From: Elstera sp044372965
Lineage (GTDB): Bacteria; Pseudomonadota; Alphaproteobacteria; Elsterales; Elsteraceae
Assembly (NCBI RefSeq): GCF_044372965.1
Contig: NZ_JBILQX010000117.1
Location: forward strand, 1 to 11,191
Length of the DNA: 11,191 bases
Reading direction: 5' to 3'
The position numbers were made by a program, and so were the translations under genes. Positions within the stretch are counted from its first letter, which is position 1; each line of letters begins with the position of its first letter. The notes under the pieces were generated by a model, which saw only the letters and a program-made list of their open reading frames with translations, made no database searches and had not been told where the DNA came from. This document shows positions 1-5,473 of the stretch, piece after piece.

Positions 1-44
1 ATTTAACCGCCCCCGTCATAAACATGTGATACGTCTTACCCTGC

Positions 45-73
45 TTGCCGCCCGGCGATGGGCACGGCATGGT
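45..73 (+). promoter_or_regulatory. Candidate promoter of ubiK
   Basis: TTGCCG at 45-50 and CATGGT at 68-73 are separated by 17 bases. The predicted transcript start near base 80 leaves about 20 bases of leader containing the AGGAGG at 88-93. The -10 box is the same CATGGT seen upstream of the phasin gene, but both boxes are imperfect, so this is a weak prediction. Confidence 0.25.
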
Positions 74-101
74 GAGGTTTATGGCTAAGGAGGCAGTTCC
101 G

Positions 102-434
102 ATGCGACAGCAAGGACGGTTTTTCGAAGATGGTGCCCGGGTTGCCGGGGGCGCACTAGGGGCTTTGGCCGGGTTGCGGGCCGAGGTCAATGGCTTGGCG
201 CGCGGCCGTCTCGAACGGTTGCTGGCCGATTTGAACTTGGTGACGCGCGACGAGTTCGAGGCGATGCGCGATGTCGCGGTGCGGGCACGGGAAGCCCAGG
301 CGGCTTTAGAAACCCGTTTGGCAGCGCTCGAAGCCCAAATCGCAGCGCTTAGTGCAGTTGCCAAACCCGTTGAAGCTTCCCCGGCTAAAGCCACGCGCTC
401 AAAGGCAAAACCGGCGTCGGACGCCGCAGTTTAG
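102..434 (+). CDS. ubiK: UbiK-family (BMFP) ubiquinone-biosynthesis accessory protein
   Basis: Small (110 aa) cytoplasmic or membrane-peripheral helical protein of the BMFP/UbiK family. In enterobacteria UbiK trimerises and helps the aerobic ubiquinone-hydroxylating Ubi complex; that role is inferred here by family. Residues 6-45 form the conserved amphipathic segment (FFEDGARVAGGALGALAGLR, then RLERLLADLNLVTRDEFEAM to residue 55). A leucine- and alanine-rich coiled coil follows at about 50-86, then a Lys/Ala/Pro-rich tail at 88-110 that looks disordered. The reading frame is open upstream to a TTG at 45. I chose ATG 102 because a perfect AGGAGG (88-93) sits 8 bases before it and the family motif begins a few residues later. 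ATG 81 is not preceded by a well-spaced site. The order ubiK-ybjN-proC is familiar in alphaproteobacteria. Confidence 0.9.
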   Translation: MRQQGRFFEDGARVAGGALGALAGLRAEVNGLARGRLERLLADLNLVTRDEFEAMRDVAVRAREAQAALETRLAALEAQIAALSAVAKPVEASPAKATRSKAKPASDAAV

Positions 435-450
435 CTGGTTTTTCGACCGA

Positions 451-480
451 TTGATTTCGGTTTGGTCGCCACACTAGGCT
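451..480 (+). promoter_or_regulatory. Candidate promoter for ybjN-proC
   Basis: TTGATT (451-456) and TAGGCT (475-480) are spaced by 18 bases, the same arrangement as the better promoter at 1973-2002. It would start transcription near 487 and give a leader of about 130 bases. An imperfect stem, CGACC 444-448 with GGTCG 464-468, overlaps it. That stem has no T-tract, so I do not call it a terminator. Confidence 0.3.
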
Positions 481-619
481 TGCCTTTTTAGGTTTTGCCC
501 GGTATCGCTGCCGTAGGGGCCTCGTCTGAGCAGGCGGGGTTTTCGGTGGCGAGGATACCAGCCGTTTCCTTTGGGCTTAGGTCTCGTTCTTTATTTTGGT
601 TCGCCCGGAGGCGACAGGT

Positions 620-1126
620 ATGACCACCCTTCGTGAGACAACTCCCGATCTTCCGTCTCATCCGCTCGACATTGTCGAAGACATTGTAACCGCGAATGAG
701 TGGCCGTTCGACCGCGCAAGCGACGACGAACTGATCGCAGAACTGCGCGGTCGGTGGTGCGATTATCGCTTGTTCTTTGTGTGGCGCGACGATGTGAGCG
801 CGCTGCATTTTTCCTGTGCGTTTGACGCGAAGGTGCCCGAAACGCGCCGCCGCGAAATCTATGCGCTCACCGCCCTGATTAACGAGCGCCTGTGGATCGG
901 TCACTTCGAGGTGAGCCTTGAAGACGGCATGCCTTTGTTCCGCCACACGCTGCCGCTGCGCGGACTGCTGACCGGTGCTTCCTTGGAGCAGTTGGAAGAT
1001 TTGGTCGATGCCGCCTTTACCGAGTGCGAACGCTTCTATCCGGCATTCCAATTGGTGATCTGGGGTGGCAAATCAGCGGAAGAAGCGCTGGAAGCGGCCC
1101 TGTTCGAAACCGTCGGCGAGGCGTAA
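620..1126 (+). CDS. YbjN domain-containing protein
   Basis: A 168-aa cytoplasmic protein of the YbjN family. YbjN proteins share a fold with type III secretion chaperones, and their biochemical role is unsettled; E. coli YbjN overexpression affects stress and motility phenotypes. Visible family features are the opening HPLDIVEDIVTANEWPFDR (14-32), the strand-rich core around RLFFVWRDDVSALHFSCAFD (50-69), NERLWIGHFEV (88-98), the PLFRHTLPLRG segment (105-115) and the conserved end ERFYPAFQLVIWGGKSAEEA (137-156). No signal peptide or membrane segment is present. ATG 620 is chosen because GGAGG at 607-611 lies 8 bases upstream; the TTG at 596 in the same frame has no such site. proC begins 3 bases after the stop, so the two are almost certainly cotranscribed. 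No function in proline synthesis follows from that. Confidence 0.9.
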   Translation: MTTLRETTPDLPSHPLDIVEDIVTANEWPFDRASDDELIAELRGRWCDYRLFFVWRDDVSALHFSCAFDAKVPETRRREIYALTALINERLWIGHFEVSLEDGMPLFRHTLPLRGLLTGASLEQLEDLVDAAFTECERFYPAFQLVIWGGKSAEEALEAALFETVGEA

Positions 1127-1129
1127 CGC

Positions 1130-1942
1130 ATGGGCCTCGCGCTGTTGCTGCTCGGGTGCGGCAAAATGGGCGGGGCCATGGCCCGGGGCTGGTTGGCGTC
1201 GGGCACGGTGGACCGTGTCACGATCGTCGATCCCCACCGCCCGAGTGATCCCGTTATTGCCGCCGATCCGCGCGTGGTCTGGGTGCCCGAGGTGGCGGCG
1301 CTTGAGGCGCCGGGCGCGCTCGATGCCGTTATTCTCGCCGTGAAGCCGCAGATGATGGATGGGGCGCTCTCCGCGCTTACCCCGAAACTCACCGGAACGC
1401 CGCTGATTCTCTCCATCGCCGCCGGCAAAACCATTGCCTATTTCCGCCAGTATTTTGATGCCGCGCTGCCGCTGGTGCGCTCCATGCCGAACCTACCCGC
1501 CGCGATTGGCCGGGGCGTGACCGTTTGCGTTGTGACCGAGAGCGTTACGGCAGCCCACCAGAAGCTTGCGACCGATCTTCTCTCGGCCTGCGGGGCGGTG
1601 GAATGGGTTGCGGATGAAAAGCTGATCGATGCGGTCACGGCGCTGTCGGGCGGCGGCCCGGCCTATGTGTTCGCGCTGATCGAAGCGATGACCGAGGCGG
1701 GGATTGCGGTCGGCCTTGCCCCCGATCTCGCCGGGCGACTCGCCCGCGTTACCGTGGCGGGCGCGGGGGAGTTGGTGCATCAATCCGATCTTCCCGCCAG
1801 CACCTTGCGCGAGAATGTGTGCAGCCCCGGCGGCACCACCATCGAAGCCATCAAAGTGCTGATGGGGCCAGACGGCTGGCAACCGATCATCACCCGCGCG
1901 ATTACCGCCGCCACGCGCCGCGCCGAACAACTCGGTTCATAA
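1130..1942 (+). CDS. proC: Pyrroline-5-carboxylate reductase
   Basis: Catalyses the last step of proline biosynthesis, the NAD(P)H-dependent reduction of 1-pyrroline-5-carboxylate to L-proline, in the cytosol. The 270 aa match the usual length. The N-terminal Rossmann domain starts with the dinucleotide loop GCGKMGGA (9-16). VDPHRPS at 33-39 ends the second strand, and AVKPQ (70-74) and RSMPN (117-121) are typical conserved stretches. The C-terminal helical dimerisation domain contains GGGPAYVFALIEAM (174-187) and the ProC signature LRENVCSPGGTTIEAI (227-241), with the SPGGTT substrate loop at 232-237. No key residue is missing. GAGG at 1118-1121, inside the end of the upstream gene, provides the ribosome binding site 8 bases before the ATG. 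The 3-base gap indicates an operon with the YbjN gene. Confidence 0.97.
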   Translation: MGLALLLLGCGKMGGAMARGWLASGTVDRVTIVDPHRPSDPVIAADPRVVWVPEVAALEAPGALDAVILAVKPQMMDGALSALTPKLTGTPLILSIAAGKTIAYFRQYFDAALPLVRSMPNLPAAIGRGVTVCVVTESVTAAHQKLATDLLSACGAVEWVADEKLIDAVTALSGGGPAYVFALIEAMTEAGIAVGLAPDLAGRLARVTVAGAGELVHQSDLPASTLRENVCSPGGTTIEAIKVLMGPDGWQPIITRAITAATRRAEQLGS

Positions 1943-1972
1943 AACTGCCTTTTTGACTCCGCAGGATTCCCG

Positions 1973-2002
1973 CTGACCGTGCAGGTCGCTTTCTGCTAGG
2001 GT
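1973..2002 (+). promoter_or_regulatory. Probable housekeeping promoter of the TetR/COQ9-like gene
   Basis: CTGACC (1973-1978) and TAGGGT (1997-2002), preceded by GC, are spaced by 18 bases, a form common in alphaproteobacterial vegetative promoters. Transcription would start near 2009. This excludes the GTG at 2001 as a translation start and supports ATG 2031. Confidence 0.5.
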
Positions 2003-2030
2003 GTCGCTACGGGAGGGAGACCCCAAACTG

Positions 2031-2636
2031 ATGACCGATCCGGTTCTTCTGGCGGTAAGCCGCGCCATTGCCGAAACGGCCTGGACCAATGTGCCGATGG
2101 CCGAATGGGCCGCGCGCGCCGACGTGCCGTTAGCCGACCTTCAAGCGCGTTTCCCAACGAAGCTCGCCATTCTGCTGGCCTGGAATAAGGCCGCCGATAC
2201 CATGATGCTCACCGATTTGTCGGCGGACGAGCAGGAAGGCCCGATCCGGGACCGGCTGTTTGCGCTGCTGATGCGCCGCATCGATGCGTTGCAACCGGGA
2301 CGCGACGCCCTGGCGTTGCTCCCCGATCCGCGCCGAGGCGCACCGCATTTGCTGGTCGCCGTTGCGCCGCATCTCTTACCGTCGATGGTCTGGACGCTCG
2401 AAGCCGCCGGGCTCGCCACGGGGGGAATGCTCGATCTCTTGCGCGCCAAGGCGCTCGGCATCACCTATGGACTTACGCTTCGCGCCTTTGTGGCCGACCC
2501 CAACCCGGATCTATCGGATACGATGAAGGCCCTCGATCAAGCGCTAAAGCGATTGCAGGGCTGGCCGTTTGCCCTGCCGCGCGAGGCATCTCCCACCGCG
2601 CCCGAGGCCGCTGCTACGCCATCGAACGGCCTCTAA
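2031..2636 (+). CDS. TetR-fold protein, COQ9-like or TetR-type regulator
   Basis: A 201-aa helical protein. Residues 10-60 look like a TetR-type helix-turn-helix: VPMAEWAARADVPLADLQARF followed by PTKLAILLAW, which lines up with the usual 'FpsKe.Ll' turn. The rest resembles the C-terminal part of alphaproteobacterial COQ9/TetR-fold proteins: IRDRLFALLMRRIDAL (72-87), RAKALGITYGLTLRAFVADP (138-157), then NPDLSDTMKALDQALK. COQ9 is a TetR-fold lipid-binding protein of ubiquinone synthesis, but its usual tyrosine-threonine-lysine-arginine motif is not visible here (LDLLRAK instead), so a DNA-binding regulator is equally likely. The end (182-201) is Pro/Ala-rich and probably disordered. Start ATG 2031 has GGAG at 2016-2019; the GTG at 2001 overlaps the -10 box. 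It lies between proC and the phasin gene. Existence is confident, function is not. Confidence 0.8.
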   Translation: MTDPVLLAVSRAIAETAWTNVPMAEWAARADVPLADLQARFPTKLAILLAWNKAADTMMLTDLSADEQEGPIRDRLFALLMRRIDALQPGRDALALLPDPRRGAPHLLVAVAPHLLPSMVWTLEAAGLATGGMLDLLRAKALGITYGLTLRAFVADPNPDLSDTMKALDQALKRLQGWPFALPREASPTAPEAAATPSNGL

Positions 2637-2680
2637 GTTTCCCTCCGATCCTTGGGGGAAGTGTGCACGCAAAAGTTATG

Positions 2681-2693
2681 TTGCACTGCACAA
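2681..2693. promoter_or_regulatory. Possible PhaR-like operator, upstream site
   Basis: TTGCACTGCACAA, an imperfect dyad with TTG/CAA ends and internal GCA/TGC steps. PhaR repressors of alphaproteobacteria bind TGC/GCA-rich dyads in front of phasin genes. It lies just upstream of the candidate -35 box at 2700-2705. Confidence 0.4.
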
Positions 2694-2699
2694 AATGCC

Positions 2700-2728
2700 T
2701 TGATTTTAGGCGGACGCTGTGACATGGT
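2700..2728 (+). promoter_or_regulatory. Candidate phasin promoter
   Basis: TTGATT (2700-2705) and CATGGT (2723-2728) are spaced by 17 bases. The predicted start near 2735 falls next to the second dyad, so a protein bound there could block initiation. Confidence 0.4.
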
Positions 2729-2737
2729 GTTCTCATG

Positions 2738-2751
2738 TTGCAGCGCAGCAA
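2738..2751. promoter_or_regulatory. Possible PhaR-like operator, downstream site
   Basis: TTGCAGCGCAGCAA is symmetrical except at positions 5 and 10. Its TTGC...GCAA ends match the type of site bound by PhaR. It lies 28 bases before the phasin ATG and at the predicted transcript start. PhaR itself is not encoded in the window, so the regulator is inferred. Confidence 0.45.
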
Positions 2752-2779
2752 TAGACCTTACCCCCTCAGGAGACCTCCC

Positions 2780-3205
2780 ATGGCCCAGAACCCCTTCTTC
2801 GATTTCGACTTCACCAAGATGATTTCCGAATACAAGCTGCCCGGCGTGGACGTGGAAGCGCTTGTGTCGGCACAGCGTCGCAATATCGAAGCGATCACCG
2901 CCGCCAACCAACTCGCTTTTGAAGGCCTGCAAGCCGTTGGTCGTCGTCAGGCCGAAATTCTGCGCCAGACGCTGGAAGAAGCCGCCTCCGTGCTGCGCGA
3001 TAGCGTTGCCCAGGGCTCGCCGGAAGAAAAGATCAGCAAGCAGACCGAACTTGCCAAACATGCCTTCGAAAAGGCCTTGGCCAATATGAAGGAACTTGCC
3101 GACCTGCTCACCAAGTCGAACCAGGAAGCCGCCGCCGTGATCAGCGCGCGCGTGACTGCCAGCATCGACGAAGTGAAGGGCCTGCTGGCCAACATTAAGA
3201 AGTAA
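2780..3205 (+). CDS. phaP: Phasin family protein (polyhydroxyalkanoate granule coat)
   Basis: Phasins coat polyhydroxyalkanoate granules, limit their size and keep other proteins off the surface. The 141-aa product is almost wholly amphipathic helix and has no cysteine, signal peptide or membrane segment. The N-terminus has the aromatic PFFDFDFTKMISEYKLPGVD (5-24), followed by VEALVSAQRRNIEAITAANQ (25-44), the standard beginning of the alphaproteobacterial phasin domain. QAVGRRQAEILRQTLEEA (51-68) continues it, and an Ala/Lys/Glu-rich coiled coil runs to the end (about 85-141). ATG 2780 is preceded by AGGAG at 2768-2772 with 7 bases between. The same frame is open to an ATG at 2735, but that overlaps the operator-like dyad and would add a proline/arginine-rich leader unlike phasins. 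It is a one-gene unit: own promoter region upstream, strong terminator downstream. No phaC or phaZ is present, so its role in storage rests on the family. Confidence 0.92.
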   Translation: MAQNPFFDFDFTKMISEYKLPGVDVEALVSAQRRNIEAITAANQLAFEGLQAVGRRQAEILRQTLEEAASVLRDSVAQGSPEEKISKQTELAKHAFEKALANMKELADLLTKSNQEAAAVISARVTASIDEVKGLLANIKK

Positions 3206-3232
3206 TATCAACAGCCGTTGATTGCTTTATGC

Positions 3233-3273
3233 AAAGGGCTATTCCCGTTTAGGGAATAGCCCTTTTGTTTTTT
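3233..3273 (+). terminator. Strong Rho-independent terminator after the phasin gene
   Basis: A perfect 14-bp stem, AAAGGGCTATTCCC (3233-3246) with GGGAATAGCCCTTT (3252-3265), closes a 5-base GTTTA loop. A T-rich run ending in six T residues (3268-3273) follows. It lies 28 bases after the phasin stop. The stem's A/T ends could also allow termination from the opposite strand. Confidence 0.93.
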
Positions 3274-3354
3274 CTGATGAATCCTTTGGTTCATTAAATT
3301 TTCCTTAATAGAATTAGAAAAACTTCGTAATTTCTGAATAGTATTGCGCGCAGA

Positions 3355-3387
3355 TTGTCACAAAACTGTCATTAACGCTGGGGTAAT
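3355..3387 (+). promoter_or_regulatory. Pho box (PhoB site) and -10 box for the chemoreceptor gene
   Basis: TTGTCAC-AAAA-CTGTCAT at 3355-3372 consists of two 7-base half-sites repeated at 11-base spacing. Against the E. coli-type consensus CTGTCAT-AAAT-CTGTCAT, allowing T or A at the eleventh position, it matches 16 of 18. GGTAAT at 3382-3387 lies 9 bases after the box, the usual place of the -10 element in PhoB-activated promoters, and no good -35 is present. The predicted start near 3394 leaves a 25-base leader with AGGAGG at 3405-3410. The preceding 3274-3350 is AT-rich and otherwise featureless. Confidence 0.6.
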
Positions 3388-3418
3388 TTGCCAGAGTCTC
3401 TTGTAGGAGGATCCGACC

Positions 3419-5428
3419 ATGACCCTTCCCGCGCTCGGTATCCGGGGTCGGCTTTGGCTGGCTTTTGGCGCGATTTCGGCGCTGCCGATCATCGCTGCCC
3501 TCGTCGCCTGGTTCGCCTTTGCCGATGTTGCCGCCCGGATGGATCTGGTCGCCGATCAACGCCTCCCGCAAATCGAAACCGCCCTGCGGCTCGCCGCGAA
3601 AGCCGAACAATTGGTTGGCTTCGGCCCTGCTCTTGTCGCCGCTCCAGACCCGGAAACGCGGGCGGGGCTCTGGCAAAAGGCAACCCCGACCGAGGCCGAC
3701 GCGCGCCGCTTGATCGATGCCCTGCGCAGCACGACCGACGCGAGCGAGATTACCGACTTCAGCTCCTATATCGACGATATGGTCCGCATGTTGGACGGCA
3801 TCCGGCAGGCGGTCGACTCGACGACGGCCATTCGCGCGCGCCTTGCCGAAACCACTTTGTCCGTCGATCTGACCGCCCAAGATTTCGATCAATCCGCCAC
3901 CCGGCTAAGCCAAAGCGAAACCGGGGCTTTGCTGCGGCAATTGAACGCCCGCCTTGCGACCCAGGTCCAAGCGCTGCCCGCGATGAACGATGTCGACGCG
4001 GTGAACCGGACCAGCCGGGCCGTGCAGGAACAGCAAGCGACGATGATCCGGCTGATCGACGGTTTGAACGCCGCCGACAAGGCCGAAATGGCCCCGCCGC
4101 TCGCGTCCTGGCAGGCGATTCTCTCGGCGCAACCCTTCCAACAGCAGGTCAACTACCTGCTCGACGGCCAGGACCGCGATTTGCTGCTGGGCTCGAACGT
4201 CTCGGTCGCCGAACGCATCCGCGAACGCACGGCCAAACTGGTGCAGGACGCGCGCGGCGGGGTTATGACCGCCGCCGAGGATGTGCGCCGCGTGATCGCC
4301 GCAGGCGTGCAGAAGCTGTTGGGCGTTGCCGCCGGGGCCGTGGTTCTTGCCATTGTGATCGGCTGGTTCTACGTGAGCCGCCAAGTGATTCGCCGCCTGA
4401 TGCGCCTGATCGACGCGATGGGCCGCCTGTCCCAAGGCCAGCGCGACGCTTTGATCGAGGATAAGGGCCGCGACGAAATCGGGGCGATGGCCGAAGCCTT
4501 GCGGATTTTCCACGAAAACGCCCTGGCGGTCGATCGGCTCAATCAGGAAAAAATCGAAGCCGAACGGGTGGCGGAAGAAGACCGCCGCGCGACCCTAAAC
4601 CGCCTCGCCGACGGGTTCGAAGCCAGCGTGCGCCATATCGTCGAGGACGTGGGCAACGCCGCCACCGATATGCAGGGCTCCGCCGATGGGCTCGCCGAGG
4701 TCGTCGGCACCACTCAGGAGCGGGCGGAGGATGTGCGCAGCGCCTCCGATCAAGCGGTGATGCATAGCCAAACCGTTGCCTCGGCGGCAGAGGAATTGAC
4801 AAGCGCCATCGGTGAAATTGGACGGCAAGTCAATCACGCCGCCGGAATCACCGGCTCCGCCAGCGCCGCCGCCGATATGTCGGAACAGCAGATGCGCCAG
4901 CTTGCCGCCGACGCCCAGCGCATCAATGAGGTCGTGGAACTGATCCAGGCGATTGCCGCGCAAACCAATCTGCTGGCCCTCAATGCAACCATCGAAGCCG
5001 CACGGGCGGGGGACGCGGGCAAGGGTTTCGCCGTCGTTGCCGCCGAAGTGAAAGCGCTCGCCATGCAAACCGGACGCGCGACCGACGAGATTCGCGGGCT
5101 CGTCTCCACCATCGGCGCGCAAACCCAGGTGGCGGTGAGCAATATCGCCAATATCACCAGCGTCATGCGCGAGGTGAATGAGGTCGCCGCCGCGATTGCC
5201 GCCGCCGTGGAACAGCAAGGGGCCGCCACCCAGGAAATCGCCCGCACCGTCCAGGATGTCGCCCAGGGCGCGGTCGGCGTGAACCGGAATATTCTGGCGG
5301 TCTCGGACGCAACGGCAACGGCGCGGATGGTGTCGGCTTCGGTTCAATCGGCGGCAACGGGGCTTTCGACGTCGGCGCAAACCCTGCGCCGGGAAGTGGA
5401 TGAATTCGTTATGCGGGTGCGGGCCTAG
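3419..5428 (+). CDS. Methyl-accepting chemotaxis protein, transmembrane
   Basis: Chemoreceptor (669 aa) that senses a ligand outside the membrane and controls CheA. Order of parts: short cytoplasmic N-terminus; TM1 at about 13-36; a long, predicted all-helical periplasmic domain at about 37-299; TM2 at 300-318; HAMP at 319-370 ending in the conserved DEIGAMAEALRIFHENA; a linker helix with LADGFEASVRHIVEDVG; and the signalling coiled coil at 430-635. The hairpin tip reads QTNLLALNATIEAARAG (515-531), then KGFAVVAAEVKALA (535-548). Probable methylation sites lie in ASAAEELTSA (454-463) and VEQQGAATQEIA (597-608). There is no C-terminal CheR/CheB docking pentapeptide. The sensor domain is too diverged for me to assign; its size suggests a bimodular helical type. 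AGGAGG at 3405-3410 lies 8 bases before the ATG. It is isolated from other chemotaxis genes, and its upstream region carries a Pho box, suggesting expression under phosphate limitation. Confidence 0.95.
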   Translation: MTLPALGIRGRLWLAFGAISALPIIAALVAWFAFADVAARMDLVADQRLPQIETALRLAAKAEQLVGFGPALVAAPDPETRAGLWQKATPTEADARRLIDALRSTTDASEITDFSSYIDDMVRMLDGIRQAVDSTTAIRARLAETTLSVDLTAQDFDQSATRLSQSETGALLRQLNARLATQVQALPAMNDVDAVNRTSRAVQEQQATMIRLIDGLNAADKAEMAPPLASWQAILSAQPFQQQVNYLLDGQDRDLLLGSNVSVAERIRERTAKLVQDARGGVMTAAEDVRRVIAAGVQKLLGVAAGAVVLAIVIGWFYVSRQVIRRLMRLIDAMGRLSQGQRDALIEDKGRDEIGAMAEALRIFHENALAVDRLNQEKIEAERVAEEDRRATLNRLADGFEASVRHIVEDVGNAATDMQGSADGLAEVVGTTQERAEDVRSASDQAVMHSQTVASAAEELTSAIGEIGRQVNHAAGITGSASAAADMSEQQMRQLAADAQRINEVVELIQAIAAQTNLLALNATIEAARAGDAGKGFAVVAAEVKALAMQTGRATDEIRGLVSTIGAQTQVAVSNIANITSVMREVNEVAAAIAAAVEQQGAATQEIARTVQDVAQGAVGVNRNILAVSDATATARMVSASVQSAATGLSTSAQTLRREVDEFVMRVRA

Positions 5429-5473
5429 CAGCATCTCATAGCGTTTCACGCCGGGCTTGGGTATAGACAGATC

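Noticed and set aside
13..30. Second Pho-box-like sequence CCGTCATAAACATGTGAT near the left edge
   Set aside because: Only 14 of 18 positions fit, its second half-site is damaged, and no -10 box lies at the proper distance toward ubiK. It might serve a gene left of the window, which cannot be judged.
488..1051. Long open frame on the minus strand across the YbjN gene
   Set aside because: It is antisense to a gene with clear family motifs and a ribosome binding site; its translation looks like high-GC codon-position shadow.
2639..2660. Stem TTCCCTC/GGGGGAA after the TetR/COQ9-like gene as a terminator
   Set aside because: The stem is short with a G-T pair, and no T-tract follows; termination there is possible but not supported.
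3388..4464. Open frame in another plus-strand phase over the chemoreceptor
   Set aside because: The translation is Arg/Pro-rich without any recognisable domain and overlaps the real gene throughout.
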